The notes under the pieces: model-generated
What the model was told of the DNA's origin: nothing
What the model saw: the letters and a program-made list of their open reading frames with translations, nothing else
The model's database searches: none
Part shown: piece after piece, positions 11,313 through 19,107 of the stretch
How the letters are laid out: the number at the start of each line of letters is the position of its first letter
Position numbering within the stretch: position 1 is the stretch's first letter
Made by a program: the position numbers and the translations under genes
NCBI GenBank assembly: GCA_009781895.1
Contig: WQUV01000006.1
Span: 1 to 35,048 of the forward strand
Reading direction: 5' to 3'
DNA length: 35,048 bases
DNA from: Candidatus Saccharimonadota bacterium
GTDB lineage: Bacteria; Patescibacteriota; Saccharimonadia; Saccharimonadales; Saccharimonadaceae

Positions 11313-11761
11313 TATTTCTTCTCCTTCTTAGTCGCTTTTGCGCCAGATGTCTTCTCAGCAGGAGCGGCTTTAGGTGTTTCGCTAGCATCTGTCGTATAGG
11401 CAGAAATACTGTCTACGAAGGCGATACGCGCCATTTCAGCGTTGTCGCCACGGCGGAAGCCTTCACGGGTGATGCGAAGGTAGCCACTGTCGCGCTTAAC
11501 GTCTTTGACGATGGTGTCCATGAGGGCGTTTGCTGCCTGCAGGTTACCAATGCGCGAAGTGAGCAGTCGTCGTGAATGTAGGTCGCCACGCTTCGCTAGG
11601 GTGACTAGCTTTTCGAAGCTGCGTCGTAGTTCTTTAGCTTTAGCTAGAGTAGTAGTGATTTCGCCGTGCTGGATGAGCGCAACGGTAAGGCTGCGCATTA
11701 GCGCGAGGCGCTGACCAGCCTCTCGTCCAAGCTTGCGGCCCTTATATCCGTGCCTATGCAT
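11312..11761 (-). CDS. rplQ: Ribosomal protein bL17
   Basis: A 50S protein near the exit tunnel. The start MHRHGYKGRKLGREAGQRLAL and the following LTVALIQHGEITTTLAKAKELRRSFEKLVTLAKR are diagnostic of L17. At 149 residues it carries a low-complexity Ala/Lys-rich tail of about 25 residues beyond the usual domain. The start overlaps the rpoA stop by 8 nt. Confidence 0.97.
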   Translation of the reverse strand: MHRHGYKGRKLGREAGQRLALMRSLTVALIQHGEITTTLAKAKELRRSFEKLVTLAKRGDLHSRRLLTSRIGNLQAANALMDTIVKDVKRDSGYLRITREGFRRGDNAEMARIAFVDSISAYTTDASETPKAAPAEKTSGAKATKKEKK

Positions 11762-12683
11762 CTTGTTTCTCCAATTCTTTCATTTTGTTCTCAACTTCTT
11801 CCTGTGCCTTCGCACCAAAGCCAGGAATCTCTCGTTTCTCAGTGTCGGTTAGTGCTAGAAGGTCAGCGACTGTTAGGATGTCGGCGTTGACTAGAGCGTT
11901 AGTGGTGCGGACAGATAGGCTCAAGTCTTCAACAGGAGTTGCCAGGAAGCTTGCTTCGTTAGCTGCGTCAGTGCCTGGGGCGATCATGCCTTCGACTCGA
12001 GTTGACCCAGCGAGGGCGGTGTATTGATTGATTAAAATAGCTGCTGCTTCTTCGAAAGCCTCACGTGGGCTAATAGTGCCATCAGTGTCGACGGTCATCT
12101 CGAGCTGCTGCATGCTGATGTCGTGGCCGATGCGCGCATCTGACACGTGGTAGCGGACGCGAAGTACTGGAGTATAGATAGCATCAATAGCGATGAGGTC
12201 TGTAGACTTACGCTTTTCAGCAGTCTCGGCAACTGGCTCATAGCCACAGCCGTAATCAACGGTGATCTCCATGCTGATAGTTTTCTTTGGGTCGTCGATG
12301 GTAGCGATGATCTGGTCTGGGTTAGCAAGAGTGGTGCCAGTAGGGAGCTTGAAGCTCGCGCCAGTGATAACTCCGCCAGTTTGCTTTAACGAAATACGAG
12401 CTTGTTCGTCGTCAGTCATCTTGAAGCGTAGCTTCTTGAGATTAAGGACGATATCGACCATGTCTTCTTTGACGCCGTCGATAGCGGTGAACTCGTGCGG
12501 GGCGCCATCGATCTTGACGCCAGTAACAGCTGCGCCACGAATGCTTGAGAGAAGTACGCGTCGGAGGCTGTTGCCTAGAGTGTTGCCGTAACCTTGCTGA
12601 AGCGGCTTGATGGTAAACGTCGAGCTAGTCGGCGAATGATCCTTGATATCGCTCATAGTTGGATTATAGATAGCTTTTGACAT
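11754..12683 (-). CDS. rpoA: RNA polymerase alpha subunit
   Basis: Alpha forms the dimer on which beta and beta' assemble. The N-terminal domain has FTIKPLQQGYGNTLGNSLRRVLLSSIRGAAVTGVKIDG, the family hallmark, and the C-terminal domain has the helix-hairpin-helix DNA-contact module (TVADLLALTDTEKREIPGFGAKAQEEV). The 309 residues are complete. It follows rpsD by 12 nt and overlaps rplQ, as in the alpha operon of other bacteria. Confidence 0.98.
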   Translation of the reverse strand: MSKAIYNPTMSDIKDHSPTSSTFTIKPLQQGYGNTLGNSLRRVLLSSIRGAAVTGVKIDGAPHEFTAIDGVKEDMVDIVLNLKKLRFKMTDDEQARISLKQTGGVITGASFKLPTGTTLANPDQIIATIDDPKKTISMEITVDYGCGYEPVAETAEKRKSTDLIAIDAIYTPVLRVRYHVSDARIGHDISMQQLEMTVDTDGTISPREAFEEAAAILINQYTALAGSTRVEGMIAPGTDAANEASFLATPVEDLSLSVRTTNALVNADILTVADLLALTDTEKREIPGFGAKAQEEVENKMKELEKQDA

Positions 12684-12695
12684 TTTGTCCCCCTT

Positions 12696-13292
12696 TTACC
12701 TTGAATAGAACTCAATAATTGATTGTTCGTGAATCTCGTCTTGGATGTCAGCGCGTGTTGGAAGCGTGACAACTGTGAACTTAAGATCCTTCTGTTTGAC
12801 ATCGAGCCAATTTGCTTGGCTCGCACCCACTGCCATGAAGACATTTGATTTCTTTGCCTTTGGTCGAGCTTCGATAACATCACCAGCCTTAAGTGTGATT
12901 GATGGAATGGTGACTCGCTTGCCGTTAAGAGTGAAGTGACCGTGAGCGACCATCTGACGAGAAGCGCGACGAGTGTTGGCGAAGCCAGCGCGGAAGACCG
13001 CGTTGTCGAGGCGGGATTCTAGAAGAACTAGAAGGTTCTCACCAGCGATGCCTGGGCGTCGCATAGCAGTGCGAGCTAGCTTAGAGAACTGCTTCTCCAT
13101 CAAGCCATAGAGGTGGCGAACTTTCTGTTTTTCGCGAAGCTGCTTGCAGTAGAGGCTTGGCTTGTTGTTTGGTCGACTGCCGTGTGGACCAGGGGTTCCT
13201 GGGCGTCGAGCCATGATCTTAATAGCCTTCTCGGAGAGGGCAAAACCCTCGCGACGGCTCTGTTTAACGATAGGTGTACGATTGCGTGCCAT
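12696..13292 (-). CDS. rpsD: Ribosomal protein uS4
   Basis: A primary 16S-binding assembly protein, 198 residues. The S4 domain is seen in RLDNAVFRAGFANTRRASRQMVAHGHFTLNGKRV. The N-terminal arm has no cysteine cluster, so it is a zinc-free S4. The start shares one base with the rpsK stop. In other bacteria S4 regulates the alpha operon; no leader structure was identified here. Confidence 0.97.
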   Translation of the reverse strand: MARNRTPIVKQSRREGFALSEKAIKIMARRPGTPGPHGSRPNNKPSLYCKQLREKQKVRHLYGLMEKQFSKLARTAMRRPGIAGENLLVLLESRLDNAVFRAGFANTRRASRQMVAHGHFTLNGKRVTIPSITLKAGDVIEARPKAKKSNVFMAVGASQANWLDVKQKDLKFTVVTLPTRADIQDEIHEQSIIEFYSR

Positions 13293-13738
13293 TATGGGTT
13301 CCTTTCTCCCTTGCGACGAACACCGCCATGTGCAAGTGGTGTAAGGTCTGTGATACTGTTAATAACGACGCCGAACGAGAGAGCAGCGCGGATGGCTGCG
13401 TCGCGACCGAGGCCGATGCCTTTAACGAAAACGTCGACTGTAGTTAGGCCGTAGTTGGCGCGAGCCTTCTCGACAGCCTTCTCGCCAGCGACCTGAGCGG
13501 CGTAGGCAGTGCCTTTCTTTGAGCCGCGGAAGCCGTTAGCGCCAGCGCTTGAAGCTGCTAGGACAGCGCCAGTCTGATCGGAAACAGTGATAATGGTATT
13601 ATTGAATGTCGAATGAATGTGAAGTTGGCCATGAGAAACAACACGCTTCTTCGCCTTCTTCTTGGCGACCTTTACAACAGCAGCTTCTGGAGCTTCGGTT
13701 GGGGTCTCAATAGTTGTGTCTTTAATATCTTCTGCCAT
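13292..13738 (-). CDS. rpsK: Ribosomal protein uS11
   Basis: A 30S platform protein. After a Lys-rich N-terminal extension of about 35 residues the core reads GQLHIHSTFNNTIITVSDQTGAVLAASSAGANGFRGSKKGTAYAAQ, and it ends in the usual GVRRKGERNP-type tail. Three ATGs stand in a row (13744, 13741, 13738). The AGGAG site ends directly before the first, so the third, with six bases of spacing, is the best start. Confidence 0.95.
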   Translation of the reverse strand: MAEDIKDTTIETPTEAPEAAVVKVAKKKAKKRVVSHGQLHIHSTFNNTIITVSDQTGAVLAASSAGANGFRGSKKGTAYAAQVAGEKAVEKARANYGLTTVDVFVKGIGLGRDAAIRAALSFGVVINSITDLTPLAHGGVRRKGERNP

Positions 13739-13747
13739 CATCATCTC

Positions 13748-14134
13748 CTATGTCTTGCTTGCTGCCTTTGGTTGTGCGCCACCGACGGCGATTGCTCGAC
13801 CCTTGCGAGTGCGGGCATTTGTGCGAGTTCGTTGACCACGAACAGGAAGCCCCGACTTGTGTCGGAGTCCACGGTATGCGTTAACGTCTTTAAGTCGCTT
13901 GATATTGCCCTGAACGATGCGCTGCAGGTTGCCCTCGACAGTCATGTGGGCAGCGATGTATTCATTGAGCTTCTGTTCTTCAGCGGCAGTTAGGTCTTTA
14001 ACCCGCTTCGCAGTGTCAATCTTTAGTTCATTTAGGATTTTCTTTGCAGTATTAATGCCAATGCCGTAAACTGCTGTCAAGCCGATGTAGATCTGCTTGT
14101 CGTTCGGAAGAGTGATATTTGCAATTCGTGCCAT
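13748..14134 (-). CDS. rpsM: Ribosomal protein uS13
   Basis: A 30S head protein contacting the P-site tRNA and the 50S bridge. It starts MARIANITLPNDKQIYIGLTAVYGIGINTAKKIL and carries the conserved YRGLRHKSGLPVRGQRTRTNARTRKG. It has 128 residues and ends in a short Ala/Lys-rich tail. It lies 3 nt downstream of the rpmJ stop. Confidence 0.97.
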   Translation of the reverse strand: MARIANITLPNDKQIYIGLTAVYGIGINTAKKILNELKIDTAKRVKDLTAAEEQKLNEYIAAHMTVEGNLQRIVQGNIKRLKDVNAYRGLRHKSGLPVRGQRTRTNARTRKGRAIAVGGAQPKAASKT

Positions 14135-14137
14135 GAT

Positions 14138-14254
14138 TTAACCCTGCCTCTGCTTGTTCTTTGGTTTCATCTTATTGATTACACGAAGAATGCCCTTGCG
14201 ACGAACAATAATGTCGTCCGGGCTAATTTTTTTAACGCTTGACCTAACCTTCAT
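14138..14254 (-). CDS. rpmJ: Ribosomal protein bL36, cysteine-free form
   Basis: A 38-residue gene translated by hand from the minus strand: [20 protein letters not shown] then [18 protein letters not shown]. It matches L36 in length, in the start and in the end KQRQG, and it lies between infA and rpsM as usual. The CxxC...C...H zinc ribbon of ordinary L36 is absent: the first CxxC position reads SPDD and the later Cys and His positions are Asn and Lys. A GGGGAGAG ribosome site precedes the ATG. Confidence 0.95.
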   Translation of the reverse strand: MKVRSSVKKISPDDIIVRRKGILRVINKMKPKNKQRQG

Positions 14255-14280
14255 TCTCTCCCCGTTTAAATGGTTTATAT

Positions 14281-14502
14281 TTAATTATATCGGTAGCTGA
14301 TTCTGCCCTTATCTAGATCGTAAGGAGTCAACTCAACCTCTACCGCATCGCCGGCCACTAATCGAATGAAGTTTTTTCTCATACGACCAGAGACGTGCGC
14401 AATAATCGTATGGCCATTCTCAAGGACCACTTCAAATTGTGCACTTGGCAAAACCTTGACGATTTTACCAGTCAATTTTATAACTTCCTTCTGACTAGCC
14501 AT
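14281..14502 (-). CDS. infA: Translation initiation factor IF-1
   Basis: IF-1 occupies the 30S A site during initiation. This 73-residue OB-fold protein shows ITLTGKIV-type strand 1 ([18 protein letters not shown]), then [45 protein letters not shown], the full family pattern. It is the first gene of the ribosomal/rpoA operon, with a promoter directly upstream. Confidence 0.97.
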   Translation of the reverse strand: MASQKEVIKLTGKIVKVLPSAQFEVVLENGHTIIAHVSGRMRKNFIRLVAGDAVEVELTPYDLDKGRISYRYN

Positions 14503-14516
14503 AAATTACCACTTTC

Positions 14517-14545
14517 ATTGTAGCACATCTTATAACAGATAGCAA
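14517..14545 (-). promoter_or_regulatory. Promoter of the infA-rpmJ-rpsMKD-rpoA-rplQM-rpsI operon
   Basis: On the minus strand TTGCTA (14540-14545), a 17-base spacer ending TGC, then TACAAT (14517-14522). Only 14 nt separate the -10 from the infA ATG, so the leader is very short. On its upstream side is a TTCTTC/GAAGAA hairpin (14561-14579), which may weakly terminate the secY-sortase unit. Confidence 0.75.
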
Positions 14546-14595
14546 GACCTATTTCGGTTTTTCTTCAGAAAAAGAAGAAGCAGTCTATAGTAAGA

Positions 14596-15339
14596 TCACT
14601 CAACCAGGTAGGCGCGGACGAGTAAGCGCTCATTCATGGTGTTTTCGTTGAGATTCCAGGCACCAATGCAGGTCATGAGGTAAAGAATGTTGCGGTTGCC
14701 AGCATTGGCGTTGGCGCGGGCACCGAGATTGCTGCGAATCCAAACGTTAGCATCGGCGATAGTGAGACGCGAAATTGCGGCCACTTGGTAGTGAAAGTTA
14801 CTGCCATCGCCACGTTCTACTATGATCTCCTCACCAGGACGCAAGCGATGCAGGTCGTTAAACGGTGCGTGACGAGCAGCGCTACTATGAGCGCTGATGA
14901 AGGTGACGCCGCGCTCACCAGGACGGACAGAGCCGTTGAACCAGCCAGCTACATAGATGCTGTTCGGTACGTCGATTTGAGTGCGGCCATTGCGCTGAGT
15001 GGTGCCGAGCGATGAGAGCTTCATGCTCGGGATGCCGATAGCGGGTAGGCTAATGCGACAGAGTTCTTGGGGACTGGCATTTTCGCAGTGATTGATGATT
15101 TCTTCTTCCGGGATGGGGTCGTCAGAGACCTCTTCGGCAGCTAAAGGGAGGGGGTTGAATTCGAGGTCGGCACTCAAGGCTCGCTCATTGATGACCACGC
15201 GGCCGAAGAAGACACCAAGAAGGCCAAGGATTACGATCCCGACTCCTAACTTTACGGCTAGAGGCAGGTCTACGCCGTTACGTGGCTTGCCACCCTGACG
15301 CGTACTAGGCTTTAGCCTTGCGTGCTTGCTTTGCTTCAT
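14596..15339 (-). CDS. Sortase, membrane-anchored transpeptidase
   Basis: Sortases cleave a C-terminal sorting signal and attach surface proteins to the envelope. A basic N-terminus and one hydrophobic anchor (residues about 28-49) precede an acidic linker and the sortase domain. The catalytic triad is visible: His151 in FISAHSSA, Cys224 in LYLMTCIGAW and Arg242 in ERLLVRAYL. It resembles single-anchor class E/F-like sortases, but the class is not certain. The start overlaps the end of secY by 35 nt. It stands where adk and map usually separate secY from infA. No substrate with an LPxTG-type tail is in the window. Confidence 0.85.
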   Translation of the reverse strand: MKQSKHARLKPSTRQGGKPRNGVDLPLAVKLGVGIVILGLLGVFFGRVVINERALSADLEFNPLPLAAEEVSDDPIPEEEIINHCENASPQELCRISLPAIGIPSMKLSSLGTTQRNGRTQIDVPNSIYVAGWFNGSVRPGERGVTFISAHSSAARHAPFNDLHRLRPGEEIIVERGDGSNFHYQVAAISRLTIADANVWIRSNLGARANANAGNRNILYLMTCIGAWNLNENTMNERLLVRAYLVE

Positions 15340-16753
15340 TTTTCTCTTGGAGGTTTTGATGGTCGTCGTAGGTAATCATGAGAGCGCGTGAGCTGAGAGA
15401 GCGGATGTTTTCGAGAGCAACGGTCGCAACGATGAGGAGGCCAGTACCTGACATCGCGAGGTTGGTGCCAGAAGCGCCAGTTATAAGGAAAATACCGAAG
15501 TCGAGAACGAATGGCAGCATAGCGATGAGGCCGAGCGATAGCGAGCCGAAGAGGTTGAGGCGAGTGAGGAGGCTTTTGAGGTATTTGGCAGTCTTAGTGC
15601 CTGGCTGAACGCCGTCAATGAAGCCACCCTGCTGTTGTAGGTTGCGGGCAATCTCGTCGGCATCAAAGACGATGCTGGAATAGAAGTAGGTGAATGCCAC
15701 AACTAGCACAAAATAGACGGCAGGATAGATCATCTTCTGGCCGAAGGTGGTAGCGAAAGAAGAGAAGTCAGGGGTCGAGAACCAAACAACGAGCCGAGCG
15801 CCAAGCTCGGCATTCCAGCCACTAGAGACCATAACTTGACCGATGAAGGACGGCAATGACAAGAATGCCAGCGCGAAAATAACTGGGATCACGCCTGCTG
15901 CTATAAGCTTCAGCGGCAATATGGAGCGCACACCACCATAGACGCTGTTACCGCGGACACGTTTGGCGTAATTAACTACGAGGACACGCTGTGCTTCATT
16001 GATCTTGATAATCATATAGAGGGTCAGGATAGTAAAGATCGCGAGGCCCAGAGATAGCATGATACCGAAGCCGTTAATAGGAAGAGTGAACCAGCCAAAG
16101 ACGCTGAGTTCGCCACCCTGGGTGATGACCGCCCAGAGAGTCGCAACCATGGAAGGAAGCTGGCTAATAATACCAGCGAAGATGACCATGGAGATACCGT
16201 TGCCGATGCCTTGCTCGGTGATGAGCTCGCCAATCCACATCAAGATAATGGAGCCGGCAACGATGGCTAGTATGGCGACGACCCAGTTGGTAGCGCCGAC
16301 ACCAGAATAGTCTGTGACGGCGGTCTCGAGTACGCTGCGTTGGACGACAAAGAGAGTGGCGACGGCCTGAACAATCGCAAAGGGCACGGTGAGCATACGG
16401 GTCCATTGGTTAATCTTGCGACGACCAGCTTCGCCGTCTTGGCGGAGTTCCTCGAAGCGGGGGATAGCTTTGGTGAATAGTTGGATAATAATAGAAGCAG
16501 AAATGTACGGGCCGATACCGACTAGGAGGATTGACATATTGGCCAGCGCGCCACCAGTAATGAGGCCGAGGAAGTTGCCGAAGTCACTGCCGCCGAGCTG
16601 ATTCTCGATAGCTTGACGCATAGTGACGGGATCAGCAAAAGGAATTGGGACTTGAGCAATCATGCGGAAGACGGCAATAGCGATCAAAACAAAGGCGATG
16701 TGTTTGAGCATCGTCTTGTTGCGGAACGCTAATCCTAGTACCTTGAAATCCAT
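15305..16753 (-). CDS. secY: Protein translocase subunit SecY
   Basis: SecY forms the membrane protein-conducting channel. The 482 residues contain about ten hydrophobic segments and family marks: FVLIAIAVFRMIAQVPIPF in the first helix, SILLVGIGPYISASIIIQL for the plug and second helix, GIGNGISMVIFAGI, and the cytosolic RGNSVYGGVRSILPLKLIAAGVIPVIFA split over the middle. The start follows a promoter whose -10 ends six bases upstream, so its mRNA is predicted to be leaderless. It precedes and overlaps the sortase gene. Confidence 0.97.
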   Translation of the reverse strand: MDFKVLGLAFRNKTMLKHIAFVLIAIAVFRMIAQVPIPFADPVTMRQAIENQLGGSDFGNFLGLITGGALANMSILLVGIGPYISASIIIQLFTKAIPRFEELRQDGEAGRRKINQWTRMLTVPFAIVQAVATLFVVQRSVLETAVTDYSGVGATNWVVAILAIVAGSIILMWIGELITEQGIGNGISMVIFAGIISQLPSMVATLWAVITQGGELSVFGWFTLPINGFGIMLSLGLAIFTILTLYMIIKINEAQRVLVVNYAKRVRGNSVYGGVRSILPLKLIAAGVIPVIFALAFLSLPSFIGQVMVSSGWNAELGARLVVWFSTPDFSSFATTFGQKMIYPAVYFVLVVAFTYFYSSIVFDADEIARNLQQQGGFIDGVQPGTKTAKYLKSLLTRLNLFGSLSLGLIAMLPFVLDFGIFLITGASGTNLAMSGTGLLIVATVALENIRSLSSRALMITYDDHQNLQEKNEAKQARKAKA

Positions 16754-16759
16754 ATAATT

Positions 16760-16788
16760 ACTCTAGCACAAAAAAACCCCTCTTACAA
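16760..16788 (-). promoter_or_regulatory. secY promoter, predicted leaderless
   Basis: On the minus strand TTGTAA (16783-16788), a 17-base spacer ending TGC, then TAGAGT (16760-16765). Exactly six bases follow before the secY ATG at 16753, so transcription should begin at the start codon. Confidence 0.7.
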
Positions 16789-16813
16789 GAGAGACTTAAA
16801 ATAAAGAAAAAGA

Positions 16814-16843
16814 AAATCAGGCGAGAATGGATCTGCCTGATTT
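16814..16843 (-). terminator. rplJL terminator
   Basis: A perfect 9-bp stem, AAATCAGGC / GCCTGATTT, with a 12-nt loop. On the minus strand it is followed by a T-rich run (CTTTTTCTTTATTTT). It lies just past the rplL stop and before the secY promoter. Confidence 0.8.
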
Positions 16844-16882
16844 CCGTTGATATATTTAATCGGTTATCTAGCCAAATGTAAC

Positions 16883-17263
16883 TTAAGCAAGCTCGACGGT
16901 AGCACCAGCTTCTTCAAGAGTCTTCTTGAGAGCTTCTGCTTCGTCTTTCTTGACGTTCTCTTTAACGGTTGCTGGCGCGCCATCAACCATTGCTTTTGCC
17001 TCACCAAGACCGAGGCCAGTTGCTTCTTTAACAGCCTTAATGACTGCGATCTTTTGCGCGCCTGCGTCCTTTAGGACAACGTTGAATTCTGACTTCTCGT
17101 CAGCTGCTGCGCCACCACCATCAGCTGGTGCGGCTGCTACTGCTACAGCGGCTGCTGCAGCTGGTTCGATACCATACTCATCCTTAAGGATGGTTTTTAG
17201 TTCATTTACTTCCAAGACGGTCAACTTTACCATCTCTTCAGCGAGTTTCTTTACATCTGCCAT
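16883..17263 (-). CDS. rplL: Ribosomal protein bL12 (L7/L12)
   Basis: Dimers of L12 form the mobile stalk that recruits translation GTPases. The 126 residues comprise an N-terminal dimerisation/L10-binding helix pair ([21 protein letters not shown]), an Ala/Gly hinge ([20 protein letters not shown], residues about 35-54) and the globular GTPase-contact domain ([20 protein letters not shown]...[13 protein letters not shown]). It lies 24 nt downstream of rplJ. Confidence 0.98.
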   Translation of the reverse strand: MADVKKLAEEMVKLTVLEVNELKTILKDEYGIEPAAAAAVAVAAAPADGGGAAADEKSEFNVVLKDAGAQKIAVIKAVKEATGLGLGEAKAMVDGAPATVKENVKKDEAEALKKTLEEAGATVELA

Positions 17264-17287
17264 GTAATTCCTTTCGATTTATATAAA

Positions 17288-17809
17288 TTAAGCGGTTGCT
17301 TTAGCTTCGACGCCGTCAAGCAGGGCATGTAGATTGCCCGAGAGAGCATTGACCGAATCGTTGACGCCAGACAAGAGCTGGCTAACAACCTGGCCAATAA
17401 GCACATCTTTGCTTGGTAGCTTGGCGAGAGCGACAACGTCACCCTCAGCAAGCACTTTACCGTCGCCACTGATACCGCCACGCATCTTAAGCGCGACGCC
17501 AGTTTTTGCGAATTTGTCAAGCACGCTAGCTGGTAGCACTTCGTCGGTGTCAGAGAAAGCATAAAGGAGCTGACCAGTTAAATCTGGGTTCGATTCCTTA
17601 TATGGCTCGACTTCACCCATAGCGACACGAACCAAGCGGTTCTTCGCAACAGTGATGTTGACACCCTCAGCGCGGGCAGCTTTGCGTAGCTCCTGTAAAT
17701 CCTTCACACTCATGCCATCGTAGGCCGCAAAAACGGTCATCTTGGCATTTTCGAGCGAGCTTTTGAGTTCAGCAACCAATTCTTGTTTCTTATCACGACT
17801 AATCGCCAT
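17288..17809 (-). CDS. rplJ: Ribosomal protein uL10
   Basis: The stalk base protein that anchors L12 dimers to 23S rRNA. The start AISRDKKQELVAELKSSLENAK and the core DLQELRKAARAEGVNITVAKNRL are typical, and the C-terminal helix for L12 binding is present. It has 173 residues. It is transcribed from its own promoter, separated from rplA by about 215 nt that include a structured leader. Confidence 0.97.
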   Translation of the reverse strand: MAISRDKKQELVAELKSSLENAKMTVFAAYDGMSVKDLQELRKAARAEGVNITVAKNRLVRVAMGEVEPYKESNPDLTGQLLYAFSDTDEVLPASVLDKFAKTGVALKMRGGISGDGKVLAEGDVVALAKLPSKDVLIGQVVSQLLSGVNDSVNALSGNLHALLDGVEAKATA

Positions 17810-17851
17810 ATGAAATCCCTTCTTTATTCTGGGTTGATATTGGTTATGTAG

Positions 17852-17881
17852 TTGGCTAGATTGTTAAATAACAATTGCCAA
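17852..17881 (-). promoter_or_regulatory. Hairpin in the rplJ leader, possible L10 autoregulation site
   Basis: The roughly 145-nt leader of rplJ contains a hairpin with the inner stem ATTGTT/AACAAT (loop AAAT) and an outer TTGGC/GCCAA pair, with an asymmetric internal loop between. In other bacteria the L10-L12 complex binds a kink-turn-like element in this leader to repress translation. That role here is inferred only from position. Confidence 0.4.
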
Positions 17882-17960
17882 TCAAAAAGTAGATTTTGAC
17901 CTCGGTGGCGAATTAAGCAAGATATACTCTCGCAGCCACTGTCTTTGGCAACTCCTCAGT

Positions 17961-17989
17961 ATTATAGCACACTAGCCCCTGAATTGCAA
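17961..17989 (-). promoter_or_regulatory. rplJL promoter
   Basis: On the minus strand TTGCAA (17984-17989), a 17-base spacer ending TGC, then TATAAT (17961-17966): close to consensus with an extended -10. It overlaps a near-palindrome (CTAGCCCCTGA / TCAGAGGCTAG, 17972-18001) that could act as a weak rplA terminator. Confidence 0.8.
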
Positions 17990-18024
17990 GTCAGAGGCTA
18001 GCTGGTATCTTAGCGAACTAGGTA

Positions 18025-18978
18025 TTAGTTGACGTTATTTTCGACCTTGATGCCCGGGCCCATAGTAGTAGAAACGGTGATATTTTTGACAAAAGCACCT
18101 TTGAGGCTGGCTGGTTTCTGGCTCTTGAGGCTCTCGAGGAAGGCGTTGTAGTTGTCGAGGAGCTTGTCGGCGCCGAAGCTAACCTTGCCGATAGGGAGGT
18201 GGACAATCGACTGCTTGTCGACGCGGTACTCTGAGCGACCAGCCTTGGTGTCCTTGATGGCTTTCATAACGTCGTTTGCGACGGTACCGCTCTTTGGGTT
18301 TGGCATGAGGCCTTTTGGACCGAGGGAGCGAGCGAATTTGCTGAGCTTTGGCATGCCAGCTGGGTTGGTTACGAGAACGTCAAAGTTGATTGTGCCCTTA
18401 GTGAGGGCTGTGGTGATTTCGCTTTCACCTGCGATGTCAGCGCCAGCAGCGATAGCTTCTTTGACTTGGTCGTCTGAAACGAAGGCAGCGACGACGATCT
18501 TGCGACCTGTACCGTGCGGCAAGCTGACTGTGGCGCGAATGTTTTGGTCGGCTTGGCGTGGGTCAACTGCGAGGTTGACGTGAAGTTCGACGCTAGCGTC
18601 AAACTTAACGAATGAGCTTTCGATGGCGGTCTCTAGCGCAACTTTAGGCGCATAGGCTTGAGTCAGGTCTAGGCCCTTGACGGCGTTCTGGTAGTTTTTG
18701 CCACGGCGTTCAATCTTGGCCCTAGCGATAGGCTTAGCACCTGCTGGTTTTGCGGCTTCGGCTTCATCGGACTCTTTCTTCTCGGCGACTTTTGCCTTGC
18801 GCTCCGTCTCGGCGGCTACTTCCTCGGTGATTTTTTTGCTGCGCTTGCCTGATTTGGCAAACCTTTCTTCTGCTGGAGTCTCAGAAACTACTTCTTCGGC
18901 AGGAACAGCCTCTACTGCCTCAGAAGTAACTTCTGTGGCTTCTACTGATGTATCTACAGCGTTATCGCTATCACTCAT
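18025..18978 (-). CDS. rplA: Ribosomal protein uL1 with long N-terminal extension
   Basis: L1 forms the mobile stalk at the E site. The L1 core begins at about residue 95 (RGKNYQNAVKGLDLTQAYAPKVALETA) and shows the typical VSLPHGTGRK, PKLSKFARSLGPKGLMPNPKSGTV and YRVDKQSIVHLPIGKVSF. About 90 residues rich in Glu, Ala, Ser and Lys precede it, so the protein has 317 residues against about 230 normally. rplK, the usual upstream partner, is not present next to it. An AAAGGA site precedes the ATG. Confidence 0.95.
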   Translation of the reverse strand: MSDSDNAVDTSVEATEVTSEAVEAVPAEEVVSETPAEERFAKSGKRSKKITEEVAAETERKAKVAEKKESDEAEAAKPAGAKPIARAKIERRGKNYQNAVKGLDLTQAYAPKVALETAIESSFVKFDASVELHVNLAVDPRQADQNIRATVSLPHGTGRKIVVAAFVSDDQVKEAIAAGADIAGESEITTALTKGTINFDVLVTNPAGMPKLSKFARSLGPKGLMPNPKSGTVANDVMKAIKDTKAGRSEYRVDKQSIVHLPIGKVSFGADKLLDNYNAFLESLKSQKPASLKGAFVKNITVSTTMGPGIKVENNVN

Positions 18979-19036
18979 GTAATCCTTTCGTGGTGCAAAC
19001 GTCTCTCGACTCCCAACTTTGATTTATAATACCTAA

Positions 19037-19065
19037 TTTATATCATATTCGTGATGAAAAAGCAA
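19037..19065 (-). promoter_or_regulatory. rplA promoter
   Basis: On the minus strand TTGCTT (19060-19065), a 17-base spacer ending TGA, then TATAAA (19037-19042). It gives a leader of about 50 nt with a Shine-Dalgarno and is divergent from the rhodanese promoter. Confidence 0.65.
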
Positions 19066-19092
19066 TCAGAGGACCACCCGACATATTGCGGG

Positions 19093-19101
19093 TGATATAA
19101 T
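19093..19101 (+). promoter_or_regulatory. Rhodanese gene extended -10, predicted leaderless
   Basis: TGATATAAT is followed by six bases and the ATG at 19108. No -35 match is seen 17 bases upstream, so the extended -10 would carry recognition. Confidence 0.6.
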
Positions 19102-19107
19102 ATACAT

